Notes under the pieces: generated by a model
What the model saw: the letters and a program-made list of their open reading frames with translations, nothing else
Databases searched by the model: none
Told to the model about the DNA's origin: nothing
From: Actinoallomurus bryophytorum
GTDB taxonomy: Bacteria; Actinomycetota; Actinomycetes; Streptosporangiales; Streptosporangiaceae
Assembly (NCBI RefSeq): GCF_006716425.1
Contig: NZ_VFOZ01000001.1
Coordinates: 1,178,001-1,242,000 of the forward strand
Length of the DNA: 64,000 nucleotides
Direction: 5' to 3'
Part shown: piece after piece, positions 27,002 to 36,012 of the stretch
Layout of the letters: every line of letters starts with the position of its first letter
How positions within the stretch are numbered: the stretch's first letter is position 1
Translations under genes and position numbers: made by a program

Positions 27002-28035
27002 GACGTCCTCCTCCGCCTGATGGGCGGGGGATTACAACCCGGTCCCCTACGCTGAGGAGAAAACAGGTTGAGGTTCGCGGTTCACAGGCCCGCCCAGCGG
27101 TCGGCCTCCCCGCGCGGTCACGGCACGTCCTGCCGCGATGTTCTTGGCTGCGTTCACATCCGCGTGATCGGCACGCGCGCGGGCGCGACAGCGAAAAACC
27201 GCTTGGCTCTCACGGTTTCCCGGGTCGCAGTACCCGCAGGCGTGACAGATCTGGGACGTGAACGCGGGATCGACCTTCTCCACCCGCCCCGGCGCCTTGT
27301 CCCGCGGCCGGGCCACGAGCAGGCCCCGGCCGGCCGCGTGAACGGACCGGTTCGGCCCGGCCTTGGCCCGCACATTCCTACCTGGCGCGTCGATGGTGCC
27401 GCGCCGATCACTCTCACGGGCCTTCGACCGGCCGATCGCGGCCTTCACGCGCTGCTTGCGGTTCGACCCGCGTCTCGCCCGAGCCGGCCTGCGCCGCAGC
27501 CGCAGCCGCAGCCGCAGCAGACGCTTGCCCTCGGTCTCCCGCAGGCCAGGGGCGGACAGCACCTCGCCGGTCGACAGCGCGGCCGAGACGGCCACACCAC
27601 GATCCACCCCCACGACCTCACCCGTACCCGGGCCGTCCACCGGCGGCGGGATCGCTGCGAACGCGACATGCCGGCGCCCCGCTCGATCTCGGGTCACCCG
27701 GAACGATTTTGTCTCTCCCGTGATGGCGCGGGACCAGCGGAACCTCACCCAGCCCACCTTCGGGATCCTCACCTCACCCGTCCTGCGAGACAGACGGCGT
27801 GCGTCCCACTGTCGGCCACGGCGGCCGACGATCCGAAAACCCTCACGCCTACCGGCTTCACGCCACGTCGGACCTCGGTGCGTTCCAGCAAAGAAATCAG
27901 CCATGGCCTGGGCGAGGTCTCGCAGCGCCTGCTGCCGCACCGTCTGGGATCCCGCCGCCAATCACCCGAATTGTCTTCTGGCTTCGGTCAGCAGAGGGAG
28001 CGGCGGTTTTCCCCCGGCCTCAAGGCCGGGGGTTT
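27002..28035 (-). mobile_element. Remnant of a TnpB (IS200/IS605-type) element
   Basis: The decayed tnpB is flanked by two hairpins: an imperfect one at 27008-27030 just past the tnpB stop (cctccgcc/gggcggggg) and a perfect 10-bp one at 28011-28032 (cccccggcct / aggccggggg) upstream. Such hairpins mark the ends of IS200/IS605 elements, and the one following tnpB would fall in the guide-RNA region. There is no tnpA. Exact ends were not determined. Confidence 0.65.
27047..27961 (-). pseudogene. TnpB RNA-guided nuclease, N-truncated and lacking RuvC-II
   Basis: A 304-residue open frame clearly related to TnpB. Present: SQTVRQQALRDLAQAMADFF, PKVGWVRFRWSR, the RuvC-I aspartate in VVGVDRGVAVSAAL, the zinc region QICHACGYCD and the RuvC-III aspartate in HADVNAAKNIAAG. 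Typical TnpB proteins are 350-450 residues. Here the N-terminal region before SQTVRQQ is missing (a TGA immediately precedes the TTG). The stretch between SKARESDRR and GTIDAPGRNV lacks the 25-35 residues that normally carry the RuvC-II glutamate. The second zinc pair is also broken (FRCRARARADH instead of CxxC). It should be catalytically dead. Confidence 0.85.
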
Positions 28036-28091
28036 CCACGCCGTACAACCGCTGACCAGCGTGACCAAGAGGCGGCAGGCCGGGACCCGCG

Positions 28092-28709
28092 ATGGCTGAG
28101 ATCCTCTGGCTCGGCGTCCTCCTCGGCGCGGGCGCCGCCCTGTCCGTCGGCCCGGTCTTCGTCACCATCCTCGGCGAGGCCGCGACGCGCGGTCTCGGCG
28201 CGGCCCTCCGCGTCATCCTCGGCTCCGCGACCGCGGACGTGATCCTGCTCCTGCCCGCCCTGGTCTTCGCCTGGGTGATCGGCGCCGTGGCACGTGCGGT
28301 GTTCTGGGTCGGCCTGGTGGGAGCCGTCTTCTTCACCTACCTCGCCGCGCAGGCCGTACGCGACGCGTTGCGGCTGTGGCGCGAGGGACAGGGCCTCCAG
28401 ACGCGTGGCTGGGCGTTCTGGAAGGGCGTGACGGCCAACCTCGTCAACCCGCTGTCATGGACGTTCTGGCTGGCGACGGGGACGCCGACGATGCTGCGCG
28501 CCCAGCATGTGGCGGGCCGGCCCGGGCTGGCGGTGTTCACGGTGACGTGGTTCTGCGTCGCGTCCGGGCTGGAGGCCGTCATCGCCTTCGCCGTCGCGCG
28601 CTCCGGCCACCTGGTCGGCCGCCGGGGTCAGAGCGTGTTCACCGCCCTGTCCGCGCTGCTGTTCGCCACGCTCGCCGGGATGATGCTCGTCCGCGACGTC
28701 ATCGCCTGA
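28092..28709 (+). CDS. LysE/RhtB family amino-acid exporter
   Basis: A 205-residue membrane protein with about six transmembrane helices. The family N-terminus ILWLGVLLGAGAALSVGPVF and the conserved GAVFFTYLAAQAVRDAL and NLVNPLSWTFW segments are present. LysE proteins export lysine, arginine, homoserine or related compounds by proton exchange. No LysG-type regulator is adjacent. The 3' end overlaps the convergent PHP gene by 11 bases. Confidence 0.88.
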   Translation: MAEILWLGVLLGAGAALSVGPVFVTILGEAATRGLGAALRVILGSATADVILLLPALVFAWVIGAVARAVFWVGLVGAVFFTYLAAQAVRDALRLWREGQGLQTRGWAFWKGVTANLVNPLSWTFWLATGTPTMLRAQHVAGRPGLAVFTVTWFCVASGLEAVIAFAVARSGHLVGRRGQSVFTALSALLFATLAGMMLVRDVIA

Positions 28710-29547
28710 CGTCCGGGGCCGCGCCGGTGGCCGCGGACCGCAAGGCGTCGTACGCGTCCTCCGACGTGGTCTCGGCGCCCAGGCGGTGACCGGTCAGCTC
28801 GCCGTGGTCATCGCTCGCCCCCGTGACGAACATCCCCAGCCCCGCCGCCAGCACCCGCAGCGCGTCCCGGTCGGGAGCGGCGTGGTCCGGGTGGTCGGCC
28901 TCGATCCCGGCGAGCCCCGCGCCGGCCAGCTCGGCGATGTCATCGTCGGCGACGGAGTACCCGCGCCGCGCCGCTCGCGGATGGGCGAGCACCGGCACCC
29001 CGCCCGCCGCGCGTACGAGCCGGACCGCACGCACCGGGTCGAGGGCGTACCGGTCGACGTACGCGCGGCCGCCGGCTCCGATCCACTCGGGCGTGAACGC
29101 CTCCTCCACACTCGCCACGACACCGGCCTCGACGAGGGCACGCGCGATGTGCGGCCGGCCGGGAACGGACTCACCGGTGATCCGCGCGACCTGCTCCCAG
29201 GTGACGGGCGCACCCAGCTCGCTCAGCCGCTCGACCATGCCGCGTGCCCGGTGCGCACGGTCGTCGCGGATGCGCTCCCGCTCGGCCGCGAGCTCCGGCT
29301 CCCTCGCGTCGAACAGGTACGCGAGCAGGTGGAGGCTGTGGTCGTGCAGCCGGCACGAGAGCTCCATGCCGCGTACGAGCGTCATGCCCGGCGGCAGCGC
29401 GCCCGCGGCCTCGGCGTGGCCCGCGACCGTGTCGTGGTCGGTCAGGGCGAGAACGCCGACGCCCGCAGCATGGGCGCGGCCTACGACGTCGGCGGGGGGC
29501 TGGGTGCCATCGGAGGCGGAACTGTGGCAGTGCAGGTCGATGAGCAA
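28699..29547 (-). CDS. PHP-domain phosphoesterase (TrpH/YciV-like)
   Basis: A 282-residue PHP phosphoesterase. The metal-binding motifs are LHCHSSASDG near the N-terminus, LTDHDT around residue 44, an ELSC segment, PVLAHP and TGASDDHGE near the C-terminus. Members related to TrpH/RNase AM hydrolyse 5'-3' oligonucleotides or 3',5'-bisphosphate nucleotides. TTG 29547 is chosen: GGAGA lies nine bases upstream and the protein then starts directly at the first motif. It begins four bases after the DUF6758 stop, in one operon. Confidence 0.87.
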   Translation of the reverse strand: MLIDLHCHSSASDGTQPPADVVGRAHAAGVGVLALTDHDTVAGHAEAAGALPPGMTLVRGMELSCRLHDHSLHLLAYLFDAREPELAAERERIRDDRAHRARGMVERLSELGAPVTWEQVARITGESVPGRPHIARALVEAGVVASVEEAFTPEWIGAGGRAYVDRYALDPVRAVRLVRAAGGVPVLAHPRAARRGYSVADDDIAELAGAGLAGIEADHPDHAAPDRDALRVLAAGLGMFVTGASDDHGELTGHRLGAETTSEDAYDALRSAATGAAPDVRR

Positions 29548-29551
29548 CCGA

Positions 29552-30172
29552 TCACGTCTCCAGCCGCGGGCAGAGCGCTCCGTACGGCAGGTCGAGGGCG
29601 TTTTCGCGCAGGTCGTGGAGGTTGAGCTTCTCAAGCATGAGGACGCCCGCCGAGCCGGGCCACAGCACCGCCCAGATCCAGTTCGCGAGCGCCTCCCCCG
29701 CGTACGCGGCGGCGACGTCGCATCCCACGGCCCACATCGAGACGGGATGACCGTCGATCACGAGCTTGGCGTTCGGGACGCAGACGCCGAACCCGTGGCC
29801 CGGGTCGGGGCCGGGCAGCCCGGCATAGGAGGAACCGAGGCCGATCCCGGGCTCCTCCGCGACGATCATGAGGTCGGCCGGCCCGCCGAGCGGCGAGGGA
29901 CCGGACAGGGCCACGGCGACGGCAAGCGCTCCGGAGCGGTCGTCGCCGACCTCGGCGAAGCCGGTCACGAGCCAGCCGGGAGGCAGCGGCCACGGCACCC
30001 AGACCGGCACGCGGGCCCGCGAGCGTACGACCTCGAGCGCCTCGCGGCAGGGACGCCAGGGCGGAAGAAGGGGACCGACCTCGCCGTGCTCGGGGCAGAG
30101 CCATGCGCTCGTCCAGACGCTGGGCGGTATGAGAGTCCCGCGACACCGCGGGCATGTGGGCGCCGTCCTCAT
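29552..30172 (-). CDS. DUF6758 family protein with N-terminal zinc ribbon
   Basis: A 206-residue protein with an N-terminal zinc-ribbon pair (PTCPRC near residue 7 and WLCPEHG near 25). The rest is an alpha/beta region rich in Gly and Pro (PWPLPPGWLVTGFAEVGDD). It matches the actinobacterial DUF6758 group, always found beside a PHP-domain gene and of unknown function. The gene order here (DUF6758 directly upstream of PHP) agrees. The Met start has no strong ribosome site. Confidence 0.75.
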   Translation of the reverse strand: MRTAPTCPRCRGTLIPPSVWTSAWLCPEHGEVGPLLPPWRPCREALEVVRSRARVPVWVPWPLPPGWLVTGFAEVGDDRSGALAVAVALSGPSPLGGPADLMIVAEEPGIGLGSSYAGLPGPDPGHGFGVCVPNAKLVIDGHPVSMWAVGCDVAAAYAGEALANWIWAVLWPGSAGVLMLEKLNLHDLRENALDLPYGALCPRLET

Positions 30173-30233
30173 GGTTACTCACAGTCGCCCCTCCTCGGTG
30201 GGACGTCAAGGTTTCCGCTGATCGGAGGCACGA

Positions 30234-31181
30234 TCAGGCGGACGGCTCGAACGTCTTGGTCCGCCGCATCCCGGCCGCGCGTCCCTTGGCGGCGACCACC
30301 AGGGCCATCTTCCGTGAGGCCTCGTCGATCATCTCGTCGCCCAGCATGGCCGCGCCGCGGCCCTCCACGCGCGTGGCGTGGTCGTAGGCGTCGAGGATCA
30401 GCTCGGCATGGTCGTAGGCGTCCTGCGCCGGCGAGTAGACGTCGTTGCCCGCCTCGATCTGCGCGGGATGGAGCACCCACTTGCCGTCGAAGCCCAGCGC
30501 GGCGCTGCGCTCGGCCGCGCGGGTGAAGGCGTCCACGTCGCGGACGTTGAAGTAGGGCCCGTCGATCGCCTGCAGGTCGTTCGCGCGTGCGGCGAGCAGG
30601 ATGCGCATGAGGATGTAGTGATAGGCGTCGCCCTCGGTGTATCCGGGCGGCTGCTCCCCCACCACCAGCGTCCTCATGTTGATCGAGGCCATCAGGTCGC
30701 CCGGCCCGAACACGAGCGCCTCGAGACGCGGTGACGAGGCCGCGATCTCGTCGACGCGGGTGAGGCCCCGCGCGTCCTCGATCTGCGCCTCGATGCCGAT
30801 CCGGCCCACCGGCAGCCCAGCCGCCTGCTCGATCTGGCTCAGCAGCAGGTCGAGCCAGACCACGTGGTCGGGCGAGCTCACCTTGGGCAGCATGAGGCAG
30901 TCCAGGTGTGCGCCGGCGCCCTCGACGACGTCGATCACGTCCCGGTACGCGAAGCGCGTCGTCACGTCATTGACCCGTACGACCCGGACCCGGTCGCCCC
31001 AGTCCCCGTCGTTCAGGGCGGCGACGACGTTGGCGCGGGCCGCCTCCTTGGCCTGCGGCGCGACCGCGTCCTCCAGGTCCAGGAAGAACTCGTCCGCCGG
31101 CAGCCCCTGCGCCTTGTCGATGAACCTCGGGTTGCTGGCCGGCACCGCGAGCGTGGTCCGCCGGGAACGCGTCGTCGCCAT
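30234..31181 (-). CDS. HpcH/HpaI aldolase / CitE-like lyase
   Basis: A 315-residue TIM-barrel lyase of the citrate-lyase beta subunit family. It starts RTTLAVPASNPRFIDKA. Acid residues lie in FFLDLEDAV; metal ligands are the Glu in GIEAQIEDARG and Asp in FGPGDLMASI. The C-terminus GKWVLHPAQIEAGN is the dimer lid. This group cleaves or forms (3S)-malyl-CoA, beta-methylmalyl-CoA or citramalyl-CoA. The start is at 31181; an ORF extension to 31271 has no homology. It leads the operon with DUF6758 and PHP. Confidence 0.9.
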   Translation of the reverse strand: MATTRSRRTTLAVPASNPRFIDKAQGLPADEFFLDLEDAVAPQAKEAARANVVAALNDGDWGDRVRVVRVNDVTTRFAYRDVIDVVEGAGAHLDCLMLPKVSSPDHVVWLDLLLSQIEQAAGLPVGRIGIEAQIEDARGLTRVDEIAASSPRLEALVFGPGDLMASINMRTLVVGEQPPGYTEGDAYHYILMRILLAARANDLQAIDGPYFNVRDVDAFTRAAERSAALGFDGKWVLHPAQIEAGNDVYSPAQDAYDHAELILDAYDHATRVEGRGAAMLGDEMIDEASRKMALVVAAKGRAAGMRRTKTFEPSA

Positions 31182-31236
31182 GATCGGGATGCTATCGGGC
31201 GCGCCTGCCCCCGGCCGTACGTGGGAGACTGCGGGC

Positions 31237-31773
31237 GTGGACATCGCGGCGCTGGTCACCGAGGCCACCAAGAAGTCGGGCCTGATCTGGCTGTCACTGC
31301 CCGGCCTGCCCTATCCGCGTGCGGCCTGGCACATCTGGCATGTGACCGAGGGCGGCGAGGACGGGACCGCGCGGGGCGCGGCGTACGTCGTGACCGGCGG
31401 TATCGAGCAGCCCCTGCCCGGCCTGCCGGAGGCCGAACGGATCACCGTGACGGTCCGCAGCAAGGACAAGGGCGCACGCCTGGTGTCCTGGATCGCCGCC
31501 GTCGCCCAGGTCGAGCCCGGTTCGGACGAGTGGGAGGCGGTCGTCCCGCCCCTCGCCAAGTCACGCCTTAACGCCCCCGACGGTGAACACCAGACCGAGC
31601 GGTGGGCCGAGGAGGCCTACATCATCCGTCTCACCCCGACCGGTGAGGTGCCCGAGGCGCCGGGCAGCCTGCCCGAGGACTACACGGGCGTACGGCCGGT
31701 GCCCAGCCCGGCCACGACCACCGGCCGAGCCCCCTTCATGATCGGCGGCCGGCGCCGCCGGCCCGATCGCTGA
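31237..31773 (+). CDS. Conserved hypothetical actinobacterial protein
   Basis: A 178-residue soluble protein beginning DIAALVTEATKKSGLIWLSL, with WHIWHVTEGGEDGTARGAAY and ITVTVRSKDKGARLVSWIAA. It looks like a compact alpha/beta domain with a basic Gly-rich end (GGRRRRPDR). No catalytic motif was recognised. GTG 31237 with GGGAG about 12 bases upstream. It is divergent from the HpcH gene (55 bases) and convergent with the sigma factor gene. Related proteins are known only as conserved hypotheticals; function unknown. Confidence 0.72.
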   Translation: MDIAALVTEATKKSGLIWLSLPGLPYPRAAWHIWHVTEGGEDGTARGAAYVVTGGIEQPLPGLPEAERITVTVRSKDKGARLVSWIAAVAQVEPGSDEWEAVVPPLAKSRLNAPDGEHQTERWAEEAYIIRLTPTGEVPEAPGSLPEDYTGVRPVPSPATTTGRAPFMIGGRRRRPDR

Positions 31774-31800
31774 ACACCGCACACTCCGTACGGGGCGCGG

Positions 31801-32724
31801 TCAGCGGCCGAGAGGGACCTCGCGACGCTCGGTCACCGCGTGCAGTTTGTCCGGGTTGGCCACCAAGTGCAGGGTCTGGACCAGGCCGTCGGCGACCTCG
31901 GCCGCCATCGCGGTGAGGACCATGCCGCCGCCGCGGATGACCACTCCGGGCACGCCGTTCACATCGATGACCTCGGCCGTCATGTCCTCGATCGAGACAC
32001 CGTCGTACGAGCGCCGCCCGATCCCGGCCATGAAACGTGCGACCTTCTCGGCCCCCTCGATCGGGCGGCGGGCCGCCGTGCGCTTGCCGCCTCCGTCCGA
32101 GATCAGCACGACGTCGGGAGCCAGCACGCCCAGCAGCCGTTCGAAGTCACCGCTCACGGTCGCGGACAGGAACTCCTCCGTCACCCGGCGCTGTTCGGAC
32201 CGGTCCGCGGAGAACCGTGAACGCCGCTCGGCGACGTGCTGCCGGGCCCGGCGGGCGACCTGCCGGACGCTCACCTCGGAGCGGTCGAGCGTGGCAGCGA
32301 TCTCGGCGTGCGAGAAGCCGAACACCTCCCGCAGCACGAACACCGCGCGTTCGAGCGGCGAAAGCGTCTCCAGCACCACCAGCATCGCCAGCGACACCGA
32401 CTCGGCCAGCTCGACGTCCTCCGCGACGTCGGGCGAGGTCAGCACGGGCTCGGGCAGCCAGGGGCCGACGTAGGTCTCGCGCCGCACCTGCGCCGAGCGC
32501 AGGCGGTCGATCGCGGTGTTGGTCACGATGCGGACCAGGTACGCCCGGGGATCCTTCACGCTCGAGCGGTCCGCGCCCGACCAGCGCAGCCACGCGTCCT
32601 GGACGATGTCCTCGGCGTCCGCGACCGTGCCCAGCATCCGGTAGGCCACCGAGAAGAGCAGACCGCGGCAGGCCTCGAACGCCGTGGTGCCGTCGCCGCC
32701 CTCCGGCCGGTCTCGCTCGCTCAT
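31801..32724 (-). CDS. sigJ: ECF41-type sigma factor (SigJ-like)
   Basis: A 307-residue extracytoplasmic-function sigma factor with a C-terminal SnoaL-like extension. Region 2 is VAYRMLGTVADAEDIVQDAW and region 4 is FGFSHAEIAATLDRSEVSVR. The extension holds the two ECF41 signatures: DGGGK near residue 215 and NPDKL near 292. This extension acts in cis as the regulatory domain in place of an anti-sigma factor. ECF41 genes usually sit beside a carboxymuconolactone decarboxylase or oxidoreductase target gene; none is adjacent here. Start at 32724 after GAGGGG; the frame opens upstream to 32748. Confidence 0.92.
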   Translation of the reverse strand: MSERDRPEGGDGTTAFEACRGLLFSVAYRMLGTVADAEDIVQDAWLRWSGADRSSVKDPRAYLVRIVTNTAIDRLRSAQVRRETYVGPWLPEPVLTSPDVAEDVELAESVSLAMLVVLETLSPLERAVFVLREVFGFSHAEIAATLDRSEVSVRQVARRARQHVAERRSRFSADRSEQRRVTEEFLSATVSGDFERLLGVLAPDVVLISDGGGKRTAARRPIEGAEKVARFMAGIGRRSYDGVSIEDMTAEVIDVNGVPGVVIRGGGMVLTAMAAEVADGLVQTLHLVANPDKLHAVTERREVPLGR

Positions 32725-32828
32725 GTGCCCCTCGATCACGTCGTTCACCCCATCGTGTCATCTGGTGGCTGCACCGGTATAGATCACGCTTTACCGATTG
32801 GGAGCACGCGGCTCGATAGCCTTCGAGC

Positions 32829-34217
32829 ATGACCGCAACGCCATCGCGGGTGTTCGTTGCGCGCCTGGCCGGGATCGCCGTCTTCGACCCGGCGGGAGAC
32901 CAGATCGGCCGGGTGCGCGACGTCGTCGTCGTGATCCGACAACACCCACGGCCACCCAGAGTGCTCGGACTCGTCGTCGAGGTTCCGCCGCACCGCCGCG
33001 TGTTTCTGCCGATCACCCGCGTGACCAATATCGACGCCGGGGCCGTGATCTTCGACGGCCGGATCAACATGCGCCGGTTCGAGAAGCGCAGCTCCGAGAC
33101 CCTGGCCCTCGGCGAGATGCTCGACCGCAGGGTGGAGCTCGCCGACGGCGGAGAGCACGTCATCGTGATCGACCTCGGCATGGAACAGAGCCGCAGCAGC
33201 GACTGGCTCGTCACCAAGGTGGCCGTGCGCCGCACGGGCGTGAGCCCCTCCGCGCACGCACACCGGTGGACGGCCGGAGGCCGGAGCGCGGGCACCCGGC
33301 TGGGCCTGCGCCGGCGGCGCGGTGAGACGTTCGTGGTCGGCTGGGGCGCGATCAACGGCCTCGGCGTGGTCGAGGACGGGCAGGGCGCGGCCAGCCTCAT
33401 CGCGGCGTTCGAGCGGATGCGCGCACCCGACCTGGCGAACGTCGTGCACGAGCTGTCGGCGAAACGCCGCGGCGAGGTGGCCGCAGCGCTCGACGACCGG
33501 CGGCTGGCCGACGTCCTCGAGGAGCTGCCCGAGGACGACCAGGTGGAGATCCTCGGCAAGCTGGACGCCGACCGGGCCGCGGACGTCCTGGAGGAGATGG
33601 GACCCGACGACGCGGCCGACCTGCTCGGTGAGCTGCCGCTGGAGCAGCGTGAGCAGCTGCTGGCGCTGATGCAGCCCGAGGACGCCGCGCCGCTGCGCCG
33701 GCTGCTCAGCTACGCCGACAACACCGCGGGCGGCATGATGACGACCGAGCCGGTGATCGTCTCACCGGACGCCACCGTCGCCGAGGCCCTCGCCCAGATC
33801 CGCAATCCCGATCTCAACCCCGCGCTGGCCGCGCAGGTGTACGTCTGCCGCCCGCCGACCGAGACGCCGACCGGCCGCTACCTCGGCACGGTCCACTTCC
33901 AGCGGCTACTGCGTGAGCCGCCGCCCACTCTCGTCAGCGCGATCTGCGACACGGAGCTGGACCCGCTGCGGCCGGAGCTGCCCCTCGAGACGGTGTCCAA
34001 CTACCTGGCCACCTACAACCTGGTGTCCGTGCCGATCGTGGACGTGAACGGACGGCTGCTCGGCGCGGTGACCGTCGATGACGTGCTCGACCACCTGCTG
34101 CCCGACGACTGGCGCGAGAACGTCATGGACACGGACGTGGACCTGGACGAAGAGGAAGAGGCACTGCGTAACGCCGAGGCCGCCCAGGCGGCACAGAACG
34201 GCGAGCGGCCGAACTGA
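32829..34217 (+). CDS. MgtE N-domain / CBS-domain protein with N-terminal PRC-barrel-like region
   Basis: A 462-residue soluble protein. The N-terminal half (about 10-130) is PRC-barrel-like with two RVFVARLAG-type strands. The central part (about 185-305) is the helical MgtE-N domain with its repeated pattern (LADVLEELPEDDQVEIL, ADVLEEMGPDDAADLL). The C-terminal part (about 315-435) holds paired CBS modules (GMMTTEPVIVSPDATVAEAL, YNLVSVPIVDVNGRLLGAVT). It lacks the membrane domain of MgtE channels, so it may sense magnesium or nucleotides. Orthologue position matches Rv1232c. DUF1003 gene follows 19 bases later. Confidence 0.87.
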   Translation: MTATPSRVFVARLAGIAVFDPAGDQIGRVRDVVVVIRQHPRPPRVLGLVVEVPPHRRVFLPITRVTNIDAGAVIFDGRINMRRFEKRSSETLALGEMLDRRVELADGGEHVIVIDLGMEQSRSSDWLVTKVAVRRTGVSPSAHAHRWTAGGRSAGTRLGLRRRRGETFVVGWGAINGLGVVEDGQGAASLIAAFERMRAPDLANVVHELSAKRRGEVAAALDDRRLADVLEELPEDDQVEILGKLDADRAADVLEEMGPDDAADLLGELPLEQREQLLALMQPEDAAPLRRLLSYADNTAGGMMTTEPVIVSPDATVAEALAQIRNPDLNPALAAQVYVCRPPTETPTGRYLGTVHFQRLLREPPPTLVSAICDTELDPLRPELPLETVSNYLATYNLVSVPIVDVNGRLLGAVTVDDVLDHLLPDDWRENVMDTDVDLDEEEEALRNAEAAQAAQNGERPN

Positions 34218-34236
34218 GCACCCGAAAGAGGAACCG

Positions 34237-34746
34237 ATGAGCACTGGCCTGGACCGGGTGCGCGACCAGCGCCGCCTGGGGCGCCTCGACCAGCCGCGGG
34301 AGATCCGCCTGGTGCCGCGGCTGTACTACGACCCCGAGGCGTTCGGGGTGTTCTCCGAGCGCATCGCGCGCTTCCTCGGTACCGCGAGGTTCCTCGTCTA
34401 CATGACGGGGTTCGTCCTCGTGTGGTTCGCCTGGAACGTGCTCGCGCCCATGACCTGGAGGTTCGACCCGTACCCGTTCATCTTCCTGACCCTCATCCTG
34501 TCGCTTCAGGCGTCGTACGCCGCGCCGTTGATCCTGCTGGCCCAGAACCGCCAGGACGACCGGGACCGGGTGCAGTACGAGGGCGACCGGGCGCGGGACG
34601 AGCGCAGCGTCTCCGACACCGAGTATCTGACCCGGGAGGTCGCCAGCCTGCGCATGGCGATGAGCGAGGTCGCCACACGTGACTGGATCCGCGACGAGCT
34701 CCAGCACCTGCTGAAAGACCTGGAGGGCCGCCGCCGGGACGGGTGA
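34237..34746 (+). CDS. DUF1003 membrane protein
   Basis: A 169-residue protein with two transmembrane helices (about 50-69 and 78-98) and a charged, coiled C-terminus. The DUF1003 core includes GTARFLVYMTGFVLVWFAWN and FIFLTLILSLQASYAAPLI, then AQNRQDDRDR. ATG 34237 follows AAGAGGAACC. It is directly downstream of the MgtE-N/CBS gene and upstream of mrp, an order conserved as Rv1232c-Rv1231c-Rv1229c in M. tuberculosis. Function unknown; the linkage suggests a cation-related role with its neighbour. Confidence 0.88.
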   Translation: MSTGLDRVRDQRRLGRLDQPREIRLVPRLYYDPEAFGVFSERIARFLGTARFLVYMTGFVLVWFAWNVLAPMTWRFDPYPFIFLTLILSLQASYAAPLILLAQNRQDDRDRVQYEGDRARDERSVSDTEYLTREVASLRMAMSEVATRDWIRDELQHLLKDLEGRRRDG

Positions 34747-34817
34747 CCTTGGCGACATCCACGCCGCCGGAGCACGTGAGTTGGCCCGGTGCTTCGCGGC
34801 TCAAATAGCATGGGGTC

Positions 34818-35954
34818 ATGGCCTCCCCCACGATCGAGCAGGTGACCGCGGCGCTAGCTACGGTGAACGACCCGGAGATCCGGCGTCCCATCACCGAGCT
34901 CGACATGATCAAGGGCGTCGACGTCTCGGCCGAGGGCAGTGTCACCGTCGGCGTGTTCCTGACCGTCGCCGGTTGCCCGATGCGCGACACGATCACGCGC
35001 GACGTGACCGCCGCCGTCTCCAAGCTGCCCGGCGTCGCGGGCGTCCAGGTCGACCTCGACGTGATGAGCGAGGAGCAACGCCAGGCCCTGCAGACCAAAC
35101 TCCGTGGCGGCCAGGCCGCCAAGGAGATCCCGTTCGCCAAGCCCAACTCCCTGACCCGCGTGTACGCGGTGGCGAGCGGCAAGGGCGGCGTCGGCAAGTC
35201 CTCGGTGACGGTCAACCTGGCCGCCGCGATGGCCGCGCAGGGCCGCAAGGTGGGCGTCGTCGACGCCGACATCTACGGGCACTCGATCCCGCGCATGCTC
35301 GGCGTGACCGGACGGCCCACGCAGGTCGAGCAGATGATCATGCCGCCCAACGCTCACGGCGTGAAGGTCATCTCGATCGGCATGTTCACCGAGGGCAACT
35401 CCCCGGTCGTCTGGCGCGGGCCGATGCTGCACCGCGCGCTCCAGCAGTTCCTCGCGGACGTCTACTGGGGCGACCTCGACGTGCTGCTGATGGACCTGCC
35501 GCCCGGCACCGGCGACATCGCCATCTCGGTGGCACAGCTCCTGCCGTCCGCGGAGATCCTCGTCGTGACCACACCGCAGCAGGCCGCCGCGGAGGTGGCC
35601 GAGCGCGCGGGCGCGATCTCGGCGCAGACCCATCAGACGGTCGCCGGCGTGATCGAGAACATGTCCTACCTGCCCTGCCCGCACTGCGGCGAGCCGGTCG
35701 ACGTGTTCGGCTCCGGCGGTGGCCAGACCGTGGCCGACGCGCTCACCCGTACCCTCGGGACGTCCGTGCCACTGCTCGGCCAGGTGCCGATCGACGTGCG
35801 CCTGCGCGAAGGCGGCGACGAGGGCAACCCGATCGTCCTGGACGCTCCCGACGCGCCCGCCTCGAAGGAGCTCCGCAGCATCGCCGACAAGATCTCCGGG
35901 CGGGCCAAGAGCCTGCGCGGCCGCCAGCTTGGCCTCAGTCCGAATCGCGGTTGA
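34818..35954 (+). CDS. mrp: Mrp/ApbC-type P-loop iron-sulfur carrier ATPase
   Basis: A 378-residue protein. Residues 1-90 are a MIP18/DUF59 domain (VNDPEIRRPITELDMI, TVAGCPMRD). The deviant Walker A is SGKGGVGKSSVTVN (residues 120-133). Walker B is in LLMDLPPGTGDIA, and the cluster-binding cysteines are in LPCPHCGE. It binds and transfers 4Fe-4S clusters to apoproteins. Start ATG 34818 with TCATGGGG context. The gene lies next to the tatB/htrA/sigE cluster, as in other actinobacteria. Confidence 0.94.
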   Translation: MASPTIEQVTAALATVNDPEIRRPITELDMIKGVDVSAEGSVTVGVFLTVAGCPMRDTITRDVTAAVSKLPGVAGVQVDLDVMSEEQRQALQTKLRGGQAAKEIPFAKPNSLTRVYAVASGKGGVGKSSVTVNLAAAMAAQGRKVGVVDADIYGHSIPRMLGVTGRPTQVEQMIMPPNAHGVKVISIGMFTEGNSPVVWRGPMLHRALQQFLADVYWGDLDVLLMDLPPGTGDIAISVAQLLPSAEILVVTTPQQAAAEVAERAGAISAQTHQTVAGVIENMSYLPCPHCGEPVDVFGSGGGQTVADALTRTLGTSVPLLGQVPIDVRLREGGDEGNPIVLDAPDAPASKELRSIADKISGRAKSLRGRQLGLSPNRG

Positions 35955-36012
35955 CCAATCCAAGGGCGTGTTTCCGCTTGACGCGCGGCCCGAGCATGAT
36001 TTCGTGGAGCGT

